Positions 1-8,529 of a stretch of 64,000 nucleotides of DNA are shown here, in pieces. Where the stretch lies: NCBI RefSeq assembly GCF_020700235.1, contig NZ_CP085301.1, forward strand, positions 868,001-932,000. Reading direction: 5' to 3'. A program made the position numbers and the translations under genes. The stretch's first letter is position 1, and each line of letters opens with the position of its first letter. The notes under the pieces were generated by a model. It made no database searches and was not told the DNA's origin. It saw only the letters and a program-made list of their open reading frames with translations. Origin of the DNA: Haladaptatus pallidirubidus. Lineage in GTDB: Archaea > Halobacteriota > Halobacteria > Halobacteriales > Haladaptataceae.

Positions 1-322
1 CTTCGGTGCCGTACCCCTCGCCCCAGAACTTCTCGGCGAGGAAGATGCCGATTTCGCCGTTGACGCCGGTCGAATCGACGGGGTGGAGGCCGACTGTTCC
101 CATCGGTTCTCCGTCCCGACAGATGAGGAGATGGGTGTGTTCGTCGTCGGATGCGCGCTCCTCGAACCACTCTTGCTCTTGGTGACCGTTTATCGGTGAC
201 CGACTGCCGAGATACTGGCGAACCGCGCGGTCGTTGACGGTCGCTTGGAGGAATTCCAAATCCTCCTCTTCGATCGTTCTGAGGTCGATTCGGTCGCCGG
301 GCAGAAAGACGGGGCCGGGCAT
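1..322 (-). CDS. GNAT-family N-acetyltransferase, partial (3' end outside window)
   Basis: The gene reads leftward from an ATG at 320-322, and about 107 codons fall inside the window. The start MPGPVFLPGDRIDLRTI, the middle CRDGEPMGTVGLHPVD and the stretch EIGIFLAEKFWGEGYGTE match the RimJ/RimL-like branch of GNAT acetyltransferases. The WGEGYGTE part is the acetyl-CoA pyrophosphate-binding loop (family pattern Q/R-x-x-G-x-G/A). Such enzymes transfer acetyl groups to protein N-termini or small amines; the substrate here cannot be told. The last helix and strands are missing only because the window begins inside the gene. Confidence 0.85.
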   Translation of the reverse strand, partial: MPGPVFLPGDRIDLRTIEEEDLEFLQATVNDRAVRQYLGSRSPINGHQEQEWFEERASDDEHTHLLICRDGEPMGTVGLHPVDSTGVNGEIGIFLAEKFWGEGYGTE

Positions 323-399
323 GAGTGAAGTGACGAAGACTGACAGGAAAAGCGTTCATGAGCAATGATAGCAAAACCCAGCGGTGGCGGAACCGAGGT

Positions 400-987
400 T
401 CAAAATTCGCCGAGACTCGACTGTCCGCCACTCGACTCCGCCATGTTGGCGGCTTTTCCGATTGCGCTCTCGAACGTCGATTCCTGGCTGCGGTCGTACA
501 GCGTCGCTGCGGGGTGGACGCAAATCAGCACGTCGCGTATTTTTCCGCCGAGTTCGGTGTTTACAGTGGTTCCTGCTTCGCTCGTCACGGCCACGTTTCG
601 GTCGAGGAGGTGTTCGCTCGGAACCTTTCCGAGCGTGACGATAACGTCCGGATTCACCAGTTCGATTTCACGGTTTAGATACTCTCGACAGTTGCTCAGT
701 TCCGTTTTCGTCGGGTCGCGGTTTTCGGGCGGGCGACAGCGAACGCAGTTGGTGATTCGAACGTCCGCGCGCGAAAGCCCCTCGTCGCGTAGTTTGTCGT
801 CCAGCACCGACCCGCTCCTGCCGACGAACGGTTCGCCCTGTTCGTCCTCGTTCGCCCCCGGCCCCTCTCCGACGAACAGGAGGTCTGCGTCCTCCGACCC
901 GGTTCCGTTGACGATTTGCTGCCGACAATCCACGAGCGACGGACATCGCTCGCATTCGGTGACTTCCAGTCCCTCCATCGTACCCAT
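400..987 (-). CDS. Family-4 uracil-DNA glycosylase (4Fe-4S)
   Basis: This 195-residue protein should remove uracil from DNA to start base-excision repair. Motif A is visible as GEGPGANEDEQGEPFVG (about residues 41-56), and the C-terminal VHPA at about 157-160 is the second active-site motif. Four cysteines, C12, C15, C84 and C100, fit the 4Fe-4S cluster ligands of family 4/5 enzymes. Length is normal for family 4. The ATG at 985-987 is followed three codons later by another ATG (MEGLE), so the start could be slightly shorter. It lies downstream of the DUF99 gene on the same strand with about 60 bp between. Confidence 0.93.
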   Translation of the reverse strand: MGTMEGLEVTECERCPSLVDCRQQIVNGTGSEDADLLFVGEGPGANEDEQGEPFVGRSGSVLDDKLRDEGLSRADVRITNCVRCRPPENRDPTKTELSNCREYLNREIELVNPDVIVTLGKVPSEHLLDRNVAVTSEAGTTVNTELGGKIRDVLICVHPAATLYDRSQESTFESAIGKAANMAESSGGQSSLGEF

Positions 988-1046
988 GTGCGGGCAAACG
1001 AGCGGAACGTATTAATTCTCCGTGACTTGCTGCCTGCGGCCTTCCA

Positions 1047-1640
1047 CTATCCGTCCCGGGTTTGGTTCGCGGTTCGCCACTCGTCTCCCGCGCGGGCCGC
1101 CAGTCGTGCCACTCGGAGCGGTTCCGGGCGACCGCCTTCCGGCGTGAACGCCCGAACCACGTCGCGGGCCTCGTCCTCGGCAATTCCGACGTTCCGGACG
1201 AAGACGGTCTGGTCGTTGACCGCGAGTTCGTGCCGGGCCGGTTGTCGACGGTAGATTTCTCGACGCCGTTCGAGCTCCTCGCCGGAAAATTCGCTTTCGA
1301 GGGCAGCTCCGAGTCCGTCGCTTTCCTCGAAGGTAACCGAAACAACCGGGCGGTCGAGCGCGTCGCTGATGCGGTGCATATCCACGATGTTGTACCACGA
1401 AAGCGCGATCCCGGAGATGAAAACGTAGCGCACATCCTCACGGTCGAGACGCTTACCGAGGTCGATAATCGCGTCGCTCACGTCCGTTCCGCCGACCGTA
1501 CAGGTTCCAAAAACGAAGCCATCGGCGACTCTGCTCGCGCGCGTTACCACGCCAGCGAGCGTGCTGGTCGTTTCGTCCTCGCCGCTCGCGGTTGCGTGGT
1601 ACGACTCCGCGACGCCAAGCGACCTGACGCCGGGTTTCAC
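1047..1640 (-). CDS. DUF99 (endonuclease V-like fold) family protein
   Basis: A 197-residue member of the archaeal DUF99/UPF0215 family. Recognisable blocks are MKPGVRSLGVAES at the N-terminus, DGFVFGTCTVGGTDVSDAI, RYVFISGIALSWYNIVD and DRPVVSVTFEES. The family is related in fold to endonuclease V, but its activity is not established, so a repair or RNA-processing role is only inferred. The start is a GTG at 1638-1640, one base after the stop of the small DUF5786 gene, so the two genes are very probably co-transcribed and translationally coupled. Confidence 0.88.
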   Translation of the reverse strand: MKPGVRSLGVAESYHATASGEDETTSTLAGVVTRASRVADGFVFGTCTVGGTDVSDAIIDLGKRLDREDVRYVFISGIALSWYNIVDMHRISDALDRPVVSVTFEESDGLGAALESEFSGEELERRREIYRRQPARHELAVNDQTVFVRNVGIAEDEARDVVRAFTPEGGRPEPLRVARLAARAGDEWRTANQTRDG

Positions 1641-1641
1641 G

Positions 1642-1824
1642 CTACTCGTCGCCGTCTTTGATGTCCGAGAGTCGATTCAGCAGTTCGTCGTTCGACGCGC
1701 CGATTTCGAAACTGACGCTCCCCTCGTGGTCGTGTTCGGACGTGTTGACGCCGCTGTCGTCGTCCAAATCGGCGCTGTACTCTCGATTTTCTTGTTCGGA
1801 TTCGTCGTAGCTCCCAAAGCCCAT
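1642..1824 (-). CDS. DUF5786-type small acidic haloarchaeal protein
   Basis: A 60-residue very acidic protein beginning MGFGSYDESEQENREY and ending in NDELLNRLSDIKDGDE. The MGFGSYDESEQ start is a conserved haloarchaeal signature that I associate with DUF5786. The open frame extends upstream to 2346, but that part is a shadow of the hydrolase gene on the other strand. The ATG at 1822-1824 is chosen because the conserved block begins there. It is the first gene of a tight pair with DUF99. The function is unknown. Confidence 0.8.
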   Translation of the reverse strand: MGFGSYDESEQENREYSADLDDDSGVNTSEHDHEGSVSFEIGASNDELLNRLSDIKDGDE

Positions 1825-1905
1825 GCATTCATCATTAGGGACTTCTCTCACTAAAGTGGCTCGCCGCCCATCAGAATTTTGGCAGATGGCGGAAAACACC
1901 TCGAT

Positions 1906-2514
1906 ATGCAAGTCATAAACGTCACCGCCGACGCCGAAGCATTCACCTGCAATGCGTATCTCGTCCTCGGCGACAGTTCCGTCCTCATCGATGCTGGCGC
2001 GATGGACGGCGTCGAAGACGTGATTCGTGAACACGCGGATTCCCTCGACGCCGTCGTCCTCACCCACCAACACGGCGACCACGTCGAACAGCTCGATTCC
2101 GTGTTGGATTCCCTCGACGCCGAAGTCCTCGCATACGACGACCATCCTCGGAGAAACCGCGCCATCGAAGACGGAGACATCGTCACGATCGGCGACGAGG
2201 AGTTCGAAGCCATCCACACGCCCGGTCACGCGGACGACCATCTTGCCTTCGTTAGCGATTCGACCATCTTCAGCAGCGACGTCGTCGTTCACGACGACGG
2301 AGCCTTCAACTACGGTAGTTTCGGGCGCACCGACATGCCCGGCCAATCACGCGAAGAGCTCATCCAGAGCCTCCGGGAACTCCTCGGCCGAATGCCCGAT
2401 TCCGTCGAACACATGTACGCCGGGCACGGCGGCGAGTTCCACGGCGACGTGCGAGATGTCATCGAAACGGCGCTGGAGCGAGCCGAAAAGCGCGAACCGA
2501 AGTATCCCGAGTAG
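1906..2514 (+). CDS. Metallo-beta-lactamase-fold hydrolase (glyoxalase II-like)
   Basis: A 202-residue hydrolase with the metal-binding motif HQHGDH (H54, H56, D58, H59), further ligands in TPGHADDHLAF, and SSDVVVHDDGAFN. Family members hydrolyse thioesters such as S-lactoylglutathione or related substrates; glutathione is absent from haloarchaea, so the natural thiol is unknown. The ATG at 1906 (MQVINVTADAEAF) is preferred; a TTG at 1879 would add nine poorly conserved residues. It is divergent from the DUF5786/DUF99 pair. Confidence 0.88.
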   Translation: MQVINVTADAEAFTCNAYLVLGDSSVLIDAGAMDGVEDVIREHADSLDAVVLTHQHGDHVEQLDSVLDSLDAEVLAYDDHPRRNRAIEDGDIVTIGDEEFEAIHTPGHADDHLAFVSDSTIFSSDVVVHDDGAFNYGSFGRTDMPGQSREELIQSLRELLGRMPDSVEHMYAGHGGEFHGDVRDVIETALERAEKREPKYPE

Positions 2515-2612
2515 CGACTGCGGGTTTTCACGGAGTTCCCGAATTGCTGTTCGACTACCCGTCGAGTGAACTGTCGCGACCGCAACTGTCGGCAACGAGC
2601 AACGCCCATGAC

Positions 2613-2708
2613 TCACTCGTGCCACTCGCAGACGCGAAGCGTCTGCTCGATTTGCTCGTCAACAGTGGTCACTGTGATGTAGCCGCAAACCCGCCATAAC
2701 GCGCTCAT
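2613..2708 (-). CDS. Possible 31-residue small protein overlapping the stress-protein stop
   Basis: An ATG at 2706-2708 overlaps the stop codon of the upstream universal stress gene by four bases (ATGA). It opens a 31-codon frame beginning MSALWRVCGYITVTT and ending LRVCEWHE. The overlap is the arrangement used for coupled translation in archaea, and two Cys plus one His could bind a metal. I do not recognise a family and the frame is short enough to be chance. Confidence 0.25.
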   Translation of the reverse strand: MSALWRVCGYITVTTVDEQIEQTLRVCEWHE

Positions 2709-3148
2709 CGAACGACGGTCACGGTCATCGGCGCGCGGCGTGTCACTTTCTCCGCGACGGAACCGAGGATGACGTTCGAGCGGTCTTCTTTTCCGTGCGT
2801 TCCCACCATGATGTGGTCTACGTCGTGTTCGGTGGCGTATCTAATTATCTGTCGCGCGGGTTGCCCCAGTTTGACGACGCTCTCGAACGGCACGTCGCCC
2901 ACCTTGTCGCGCAGTTCCTCGTGCAGTTCCTTCGCGTTGTCCCACTCCTTTTGATACCACTCCTGCGAATACGCGGGCATCCCGGCCTTTCCGAGCGGCG
3001 ATTTGTACCCTGGCGACAGCGGGTCGATGTCGAACGGGTTGACCACCGTGAGAACCGTGATTTCGACCTCGGGTATCGTCAGCGCGTAGTCCAGCGCCAC
3101 CTTCGATGCCGGTGAGCCATCTATCGGAACGAGAACGTGCTCGCCCAT
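2705..3148 (-). CDS. Universal stress protein (UspA family)
   Basis: A 147-residue single-domain UspA protein. It has the N-terminal strand MGEHVLVPIDGSPASKVALDYA and the ATP-binding end motif GTHGKEDRSNVILGSVAEKV (family G-2x-G-9x-G-S/T). The ATG at 3146-3148 is chosen because the UspA fold begins there; the 35-codon upstream extension is not conserved-looking. The gene follows the phosphate permease on the same strand by about 100 bp. This neighbour arrangement is common for haloarchaeal transporters, where Usp proteins may regulate the transporter. The regulatory link is inferred. Confidence 0.9.
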   Translation of the reverse strand: MGEHVLVPIDGSPASKVALDYALTIPEVEITVLTVVNPFDIDPLSPGYKSPLGKAGMPAYSQEWYQKEWDNAKELHEELRDKVGDVPFESVVKLGQPARQIIRYATEHDVDHIMVGTHGKEDRSNVILGSVAEKVTRRAPMTVTVVR

Positions 3149-3249
3149 GCACAAAAACACGACTGTAACGGAGTAAAGCGATTCTCTCTGGTTGCAACAC
3201 GAATTGCGGTGAATAATGAGTCGGGATTTGTGACGATTCGACCCGCAGT

Positions 3250-4524
3250 TCATCCGGTTCCCAAAACGAACTCGAACAGGACGTACGACCCGATGGCCGA
3301 AATAGTGGGCGAGAGAACCCAGAGGACGACGATTCGACTCGTCGCCGCGGGGTCGAACAGACTCTCCGCCGACAGTTCCTCGATGCTCTCTTCACCTATC
3401 GACGGGACTTCGGGCGTCTCGCCGCCGTCGCGCGACGTCGGTGGCGACGGGACTTCTCCCTCGGCGACGTCACCAATCGTTGGACCGGGCGGCACCTCGG
3501 CTTCGCTCGTTTCGGCGATGAGCGCGCCAGCCGAAAGGTCAACGTCGGGCGCAGGTTCCGGTTGTATGGCCGATTCCGCCACATCTGAGAGTGCTACGGC
3601 GCGACTGGCGCGGCCCCACCCGAGTCCGATGATGCACGAGGTCGTGCTGACCGCGAGACTGGCCGGAATACCAAATCGGGAGAGAATCGTGATGATAGTC
3701 GCGCCGATTATCGAGACGATGAGCGCCGCCAGAATCGGCAGGTCGGTGATACCTTCGCCAACCGTGTCGAGCGTTCGTCGGGCGATGGTCAATCCGCCGA
3801 GGCCGATGGAACCGATTGCGAGCAAAATCCCCTGTTCGACGGTAATCGACCCGTCGCCGACGAGCGGGGCGACTGCGTTGGCCGCGTTCGATGCGCCCGC
3901 GCTGAACCCCATGTAGCAGGCGATGACGAGCACCGAAATCGCCCCAGCTGCGTCGCGTTTTCCCACGCTCGCGCTGAGGGTCGGTCGCGGAATCGAATGC
4001 TCGCGGTCGAGTCGAAACAGTCCCCCCTCGATTCTGGAGAAGGAAAACCGGGTGTCCAGATGCGGATAGACGTAGCGACCGATGAGAAATCCGACCCAAA
4101 ACGCCGCCAACGGGGCGACAATCCACGCGGAGACGATGGTAAACATGAGCGACTCGTTTAACGTGTCCGTCGCCAGTCCGAGACCGACGATTGCTCCGAC
4201 TGCGGTCATGGATGTCGATGCCGGTACTCCGTACAGATTCGATATAAGGAGCGCGAACCCCGCGAAAAACAGCACGACGACGCTCGTTTCGAGCGTAAAC
4301 TGTCCCGCCGGAACGATGCCGTCGCTCATGGTTTCGATGACGTTTCTACCGACCGTCCAGCCACCCCAGAGCGCGAAGGCGGTAAACAGCGCTCCGGCAC
4401 CGACCTTTCCGATGATTCGACTTCCGACCGCGGGGCCGAACGCGACGCCCGTCGATGACCCGCCGATATTGTAACCGACGAAGATTGCGACCAACAGTCC
4501 GACTACCAATAGCGCAGTGACCAC
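3250..4524 (-). CDS. pitA: Inorganic phosphate transporter, PiT family
   Basis: A 424-residue polytopic membrane protein. The PiT signatures appear twice: an N-terminal half with GYNIGGSSTGVAFGPAVGSR, and a second repeat with GFSAGASNAANAVAPLVGDG (the GANDVAN-type motif). PiT proteins import phosphate using a cation gradient. A hydrophilic Pro/Ser/Glu-rich stretch of about 85 residues sits between the second repeat and the final transmembrane segments. The start is a GTG at 4522-4524 preceded by a G-rich ribosome-binding sequence (GGGGGGA). The Usp gene lies just downstream. Confidence 0.92.
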   Translation of the reverse strand: MVTALLVVGLLVAIFVGYNIGGSSTGVAFGPAVGSRIIGKVGAGALFTAFALWGGWTVGRNVIETMSDGIVPAGQFTLETSVVVLFFAGFALLISNLYGVPASTSMTAVGAIVGLGLATDTLNESLMFTIVSAWIVAPLAAFWVGFLIGRYVYPHLDTRFSFSRIEGGLFRLDREHSIPRPTLSASVGKRDAAGAISVLVIACYMGFSAGASNAANAVAPLVGDGSITVEQGILLAIGSIGLGGLTIARRTLDTVGEGITDLPILAALIVSIIGATIITILSRFGIPASLAVSTTSCIIGLGWGRASRAVALSDVAESAIQPEPAPDVDLSAGALIAETSEAEVPPGPTIGDVAEGEVPSPPTSRDGGETPEVPSIGEESIEELSAESLFDPAATSRIVVLWVLSPTISAIGSYVLFEFVLGTG

Positions 4525-4582
4525 ACTGATTCCCCCCTGACCGTATGACGGCGTGGAGGTATTTCGTTCTTTCTCGTCCGAC

Positions 4583-6721
4583 TCAAGCGCGGAACACTGC
4601 CCAGCGGAGCATGTCGTCGAACTTCACGACCGATTGGTAGCGGTCGTCCGGGTCGGATGCCATCGCCGTCGAGAGCACGTCGTCCAGTTCCGGCGAGTAC
4701 GCGGGGTGTCCGTACAACGAGCGAGAATCGGTCGTGGTCCAGGATTTTTCGCTCGGGGCGTCGGCGGTGACGGCGAACCGGGCAATCGCGCCGAGTCGGT
4801 ACACGTCGGTTCGTTCGTCCGCCGCCTCGCCCGCGACCTGTTCCGGTGCGGCGTAGGGCGAGGAATCGCGATGTTCCCCGAGGACTGCGGCGAGTTCCCA
4901 ATCGCTTACGCCGCCCCGACCGTCGCCATCGAGCAGAATCGTTTCAGGCGTCAATCCGCCGTGAACCAACCCGTCACAATGCGCCCTGTGGACGGTCATG
5001 TTCGCGTCCGAAAGTGCCTTGATTCGCTCTTCTGGAGGTCGCTCGCCGTCGGCGAGCGACCCGCCCTCGTAGTAGGGGAGTTCGGCCCAGTCGTCGCCGA
5101 AATCGAGGACGGGTACGATGCCCTTTCGGTCGCTCAAGTCGGCCCACCGTTCGACTGCCGATTGGAACTCCCCGGCGAAGGTCGGGTCTGTCAGGCGTTT
5201 TTCGGCGACGACGCGCGGGCCGTCGTCGCTTCGTTTTCTGACCCGGAACGTTTCCGTGAACTCGTCGCCGGCGAGGCGTTCGAGGCGGCCGTACTCCAGT
5301 TCGGGTTCGAGTTCCGGTTCCGCCTCGGATTCCGGTTCGGCGTTCATCCGACGATACGCCGCAAAAACGCCAGTTCCGAGGAGGACGCTCGACAGGGCGA
5401 TACCAGACCCAGAGGAGAGAAAGTCCGCCGTCTCCTCGACGAGCATCGCGGGAATCGACTGGGGCAGGTCGAAACCGTGCAGTTCACCTCTCGTTCCGAG
5501 GAGGACGGTTTCTTCCGAGACGGCTATCGTCGTCATCTCCTCGTCCGGTTGGAACGACCATTCGACGGCACCGTCCTCGATTGAAAGCGCGCGTAGTTTC
5601 CCCCCGTAGGAGACGTAGAGGATGCCATCGACGATGTCCCCCCACGACACTCGGTATTTGTCTTTGTCGGGTAATTCAAACGTCCACCGCTCGGAACCGT
5701 CGAAATTCACTGCGATGATTGTCCGGTTGACTATCGAGAACACCGCTCCGTCGGCCACGACGACGGAGCGTCTTCGTTCCCGTCTATTCGTTTCGTCGTA
5801 CTCCCAGCGTATCGACCCGTTGGTGACGGAAACCGCGAGCAGGGAGTCCCCCCAGAGGTACACCGTGTCTTCGTGAAGCACCGGTTCCGAATAGTTCGAG
5901 TTGTCGAGCGAGGCAGACCACTCCGTAGAGCCGTCTTCGCGGTCGAGAAAGACCGCCGTGGAACCGATTTGACAGAGGATACCCTTTTCGGTGGCAGACT
6001 GCAATCGGAGCGGGCTCTCCCTCGCACCGCTGGTATCTACCTCCTCGACATCGGTTCCAGTTCGATGCCATCGTTCTTTCCCGTCGTCGTCCGAAAGTGC
6101 GTACACTCCGTTTCTCGTAGTAACATAAACCGTATTACCGACGCGAGAAAGCAGATAGACATCCCCGATTTCGGTATTGGATTGCCAGACCTCCGACCCG
6201 GAATCGATGTCGGACGCGTTGACACCAGAATCTCCGCCGACGTAGATGTTTCCACTTCCGGACAACAGTTGTCGGGGATACCGTTCGACTGATTTTCGCC
6301 ACCGTTCCTCGCCACTTTTGGGGTCGAATGCGCAAAGTTCATAGTTTGGTTGCGTCTCGCCATCGTGGATTGCGGCGACCACGAAAACGGTGCCATCCTT
6401 AACGATTAAATTGGCGATCGACCGAAACGTTTCCGTCCACAACTTCGTTCCATCCGCTTGGTCGATTGCATGGATACTGATTCTGGAGGGATTGTCCCCG
6501 TCCGGCTCAGAAACGCCGATGACGTATGCCACTCCGTCCGCCGTTTCGAACGGATGGTAGGTGTCGGTATCCGACTCCGAAAACGTCCAGTCCGGTTCCC
6601 GCTGGTTTTCGTCCGACGTGCCGGTGGTCGTCTGCGCGCGCCCGACCGCCGTTGCCATACCGACCGTTCCGGACGCGGCGAGAAATCCGCGTCTGGAGAG
6701 CGAGGAGGGCGAGGGATTCAT
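4583..6721 (-). CDS. Tat-exported PQQ-like beta-propeller protein with cytoplasmic protein-kinase-like domain
   Basis: A 712-residue protein with an unusual order. Residues 1-30 are a twin-arginine signal (SRRGFLAAS). Residues 45-420 are a PQQ/Kelch-like beta-propeller with repeated GxVYV and DGxxxW patterns (for example GTKLWTETF, GKERWHRTG, GSTEWSASL). A hydrophobic segment lies at about 438-456 and an acidic linker at 460-475. Residues 478-712 resemble a protein kinase: K508 in VVAEKRL, HGG at 587-589 where HRD is expected, TPETILL, SDWEL where DFG is expected, and APE at 625-627. The catalytic Asp and the following Asn are absent, so it is probably a pseudokinase. A receptor-like sensor role is inference. 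Confidence 0.85.
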   Translation of the reverse strand: MNPSPSSLSRRGFLAASGTVGMATAVGRAQTTTGTSDENQREPDWTFSESDTDTYHPFETADGVAYVIGVSEPDGDNPSRISIHAIDQADGTKLWTETFRSIANLIVKDGTVFVVAAIHDGETQPNYELCAFDPKSGEERWRKSVERYPRQLLSGSGNIYVGGDSGVNASDIDSGSEVWQSNTEIGDVYLLSRVGNTVYVTTRNGVYALSDDDGKERWHRTGTDVEEVDTSGARESPLRLQSATEKGILCQIGSTAVFLDREDGSTEWSASLDNSNYSEPVLHEDTVYLWGDSLLAVSVTNGSIRWEYDETNRRERRRSVVVADGAVFSIVNRTIIAVNFDGSERWTFELPDKDKYRVSWGDIVDGILYVSYGGKLRALSIEDGAVEWSFQPDEEMTTIAVSEETVLLGTRGELHGFDLPQSIPAMLVEETADFLSSGSGIALSSVLLGTGVFAAYRRMNAEPESEAEPELEPELEYGRLERLAGDEFTETFRVRKRSDDGPRVVAEKRLTDPTFAGEFQSAVERWADLSDRKGIVPVLDFGDDWAELPYYEGGSLADGERPPEERIKALSDANMTVHRAHCDGLVHGGLTPETILLDGDGRGGVSDWELAAVLGEHRDSSPYAAPEQVAGEAADERTDVYRLGAIARFAVTADAPSEKSWTTTDSRSLYGHPAYSPELDDVLSTAMASDPDDRYQSVVKFDDMLRWAVFRA

Positions 6722-6961
6722 ACGAATAGTTAACGAGTCGAGTTATATATAGTTGAAGATGTGTATAAAATGGAACGTCGAAGCAGACGAACGTTTCGGC
6801 TACCGCCACCGGAACGAGCCGTTATCACCGCGGAGGTACGACCGTGTCCGCTGGCTTGTCACTCGACGGAGACGACACTAATCAAACACGCAGGATTGGG
6901 GAGAACACAAAGCCGTTTGTACACCGAGTCACTAGTATCCGGTATGGAACAGGGAGAACGC

Positions 6962-7603
6962 ATGCGGGAACGAACCGCCTCCGTCGTCGTCGTGGATTAC
7001 GGACTCGGCAACCTCCGGAGCGCCGTCAGCGGCCTCGAGCGCGCGGGAGCGGAGGTCGAAATATCCGACGACCCGGCGACTTTCGAGGACACAGACGGAA
7101 TCGTCCTGCCGGGCGTCGGAGCGTTCCGCGAGGGAGTCGAAAACGCCGGACCGTATCGCGACGCGCTGGTCGAGGCCGCGGAAAACGGAACGCCGGTGTT
7201 CGGCATCTGCCTGGGCATGCAGATGTTGTTGACGACGAGCGAGGAAGCGGAACGCGCCGGAGAGGGGGAGGTTACCGGACTGGACTTCGTTCCCGGAACG
7301 AACGTCCGATTCGGCGAGGGGCAGAAAGTTCCGCACATGGGCTGGAACGAACTGTCGGTGGAGCGCGACCACCCGATTGCAGAGGGTATCGACGGAGAGT
7401 ACGCCTACTTCGTCCACTCCTACTACGCCGTACCAGAGGATGAGAGCGCGATTGTAGCGGAAACCGACTACGGCACGCGATTCCCCAGCATCGTCGCCAG
7501 CGAATCCGGAACTATCTTCGGAACGCAGTTCCACCCCGAAAAGAGCGGCGAGACGGGGCTTCGAATCCTGAAGAACTTCGTGGATATTTGCGCGAAAAGC
7601 TAA
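6962..7603 (+). CDS. hisH: Imidazole glycerol phosphate synthase, glutamine amidotransferase subunit
   Basis: HisH releases ammonia from glutamine for HisF in histidine biosynthesis. The class-I amidotransferase triad is clear: Cys in GICLGMQML, and His and Glu in TQFHPEKSG. VVVVDYGLGNLRSA and FVHSYYAVP are further hallmarks. The ATG at 6962 gives 213 residues (normal) and has a GGAG-like ribosome-binding sequence about five bases upstream. An ATG at 6944 is the alternative start. No hisF is nearby; hisG is present 23 kb away, consistent with scattered his genes in haloarchaea. Confidence 0.95.
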   Translation: MRERTASVVVVDYGLGNLRSAVSGLERAGAEVEISDDPATFEDTDGIVLPGVGAFREGVENAGPYRDALVEAAENGTPVFGICLGMQMLLTTSEEAERAGEGEVTGLDFVPGTNVRFGEGQKVPHMGWNELSVERDHPIAEGIDGEYAYFVHSYYAVPEDESAIVAETDYGTRFPSIVASESGTIFGTQFHPEKSGETGLRILKNFVDICAKS

Positions 7604-7633
7604 TCAAACTATTTCGGGTCGAAAAGCCGCCTG

Positions 7634-7978
7634 TTACAGAAACTCGCGGACGTCGGAATACCACATGTCGTGATGGTCCATCGCGTCGATTCGCCGGGCG
7701 ATTTCCGCCGCGAGGACGTGCCAACACAGTTCCGTCGGGTCGTCGGATTTTAAGTTGTATTCGCTGTCCCGGCAGGTACAGCCACCCTCCACGATGTACT
7801 CGTCCTCGAATCCGACGACGACCACGAAATCGCGGTACTCTTTCACCCGCATCTCCGAAACCGCCTCGATTGCCTGCATTCCCCGGTCGTCGTGAACTTT
7901 GAGGATTCGGTTGACGATTTCCGGCGTCAGCGATTTCACGTCGTCGAGGTCGGCTTGCCACTGTTGGACGGGGTTCAC
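7634..7978 (-). CDS. SWIM zinc-finger domain protein
   Basis: A small protein of about 114 residues whose second half carries a SWIM-type metal site: GGCTCRDSEYNL followed by LCWHVLAAEIA (CxC...CxH). SWIM domains bind DNA or proteins; no enzyme domain is present. The GTG at 7976-7978 is chosen because a GGAGG sequence lies seven bases upstream and the conserved part starts with NPVQQWQADLD. It converges on hisH with about 30 bp between the genes. Confidence 0.75.
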   Translation of the reverse strand: MNPVQQWQADLDDVKSLTPEIVNRILKVHDDRGMQAIEAVSEMRVKEYRDFVVVVGFEDEYIVEGGCTCRDSEYNLKSDDPTELCWHVLAAEIARRIDAMDHHDMWYSDVREFL

Positions 7979-8529
7979 GGACACCCCTCCGTGGCCAAAT
8001 TCGGACGACGAAACGAATGGGACACCGGACGCACGGGTGGCGGGTTCGGACGGGCGAAATAAACCCATTCCGATAGCGGGTAGATGGTCGGATTTGGGGG
8101 AGGATTTTGAACAGTGATTTTGGTGGGGTGACGAGCGCAGACGTCACGACTGTAGGTCACGCCCTCGCTCTCGCAGTCACTCGTGGCAGAGCCACTCGTT
8201 CCTTTCTCGCTCGACCGTTGCCACCCGGTCGCAGGAGGCCGGGCGTGCGCGCACGCCCGGCCAACCCAAATCCGACCACCCGTTTTCCTCGGTAATTCGT
8301 CTCTCGACACGCTGTGGATCGCGAACCAGTCATTTGAGGGCCGAGTGCGCTGCACTCGGCCTCTGCTGTCCTTGATGGACGCGGGCGAACGAGAAACGAG
8401 CGACTGCAAGGAGCGAGTGACGAGTGAGGGCGATTCGTAGTCGTGATTTGCAAACGACACTACTCCATCAAAATCCTCGTCGCAGACGAACTCGCTGGGC
8501 TTTTCGCCCCGGAACGCAGAACTGGAACC
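7979..8529. other. Gene-free stretch of about 550 bp carrying an inverted-repeat element
   Basis: No reading frame here looks like a real protein. The stretch is occupied mostly by the dispersed palindromic element described separately (8140-8447). An 11-bp sequence, GAGGATTTTGA, at 8100-8110 has its exact reverse complement at 8468-8478, so the whole 379-bp block has terminal inverted repeats. The trm1 start follows about 50 bp later. Confidence 0.5.
8140..8447 (+). repeat. Dispersed inverted-repeat element, copy A
   Basis: The left part (8144-8213) and the reverse complement of the right part (8385-8446) are similar, sharing TCACGAC, CGCCCTC, GCAGTC and TTCTCG in the same order. The element therefore folds as a long imperfect palindrome. 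A short hairpin (GCCGAGTGCGCTGCACTCGGC) lies near 8340-8361. Copy B at 30.1-30.4 kb is the same sequence in the opposite orientation: CGCCCTCGCTCTCGCAGTCA and the following CTCGTGGCAGA match its reverse complement almost exactly. There is no coding content. It may be a MITE-like element, but no transposase relative is in the window. Confidence 0.6.
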
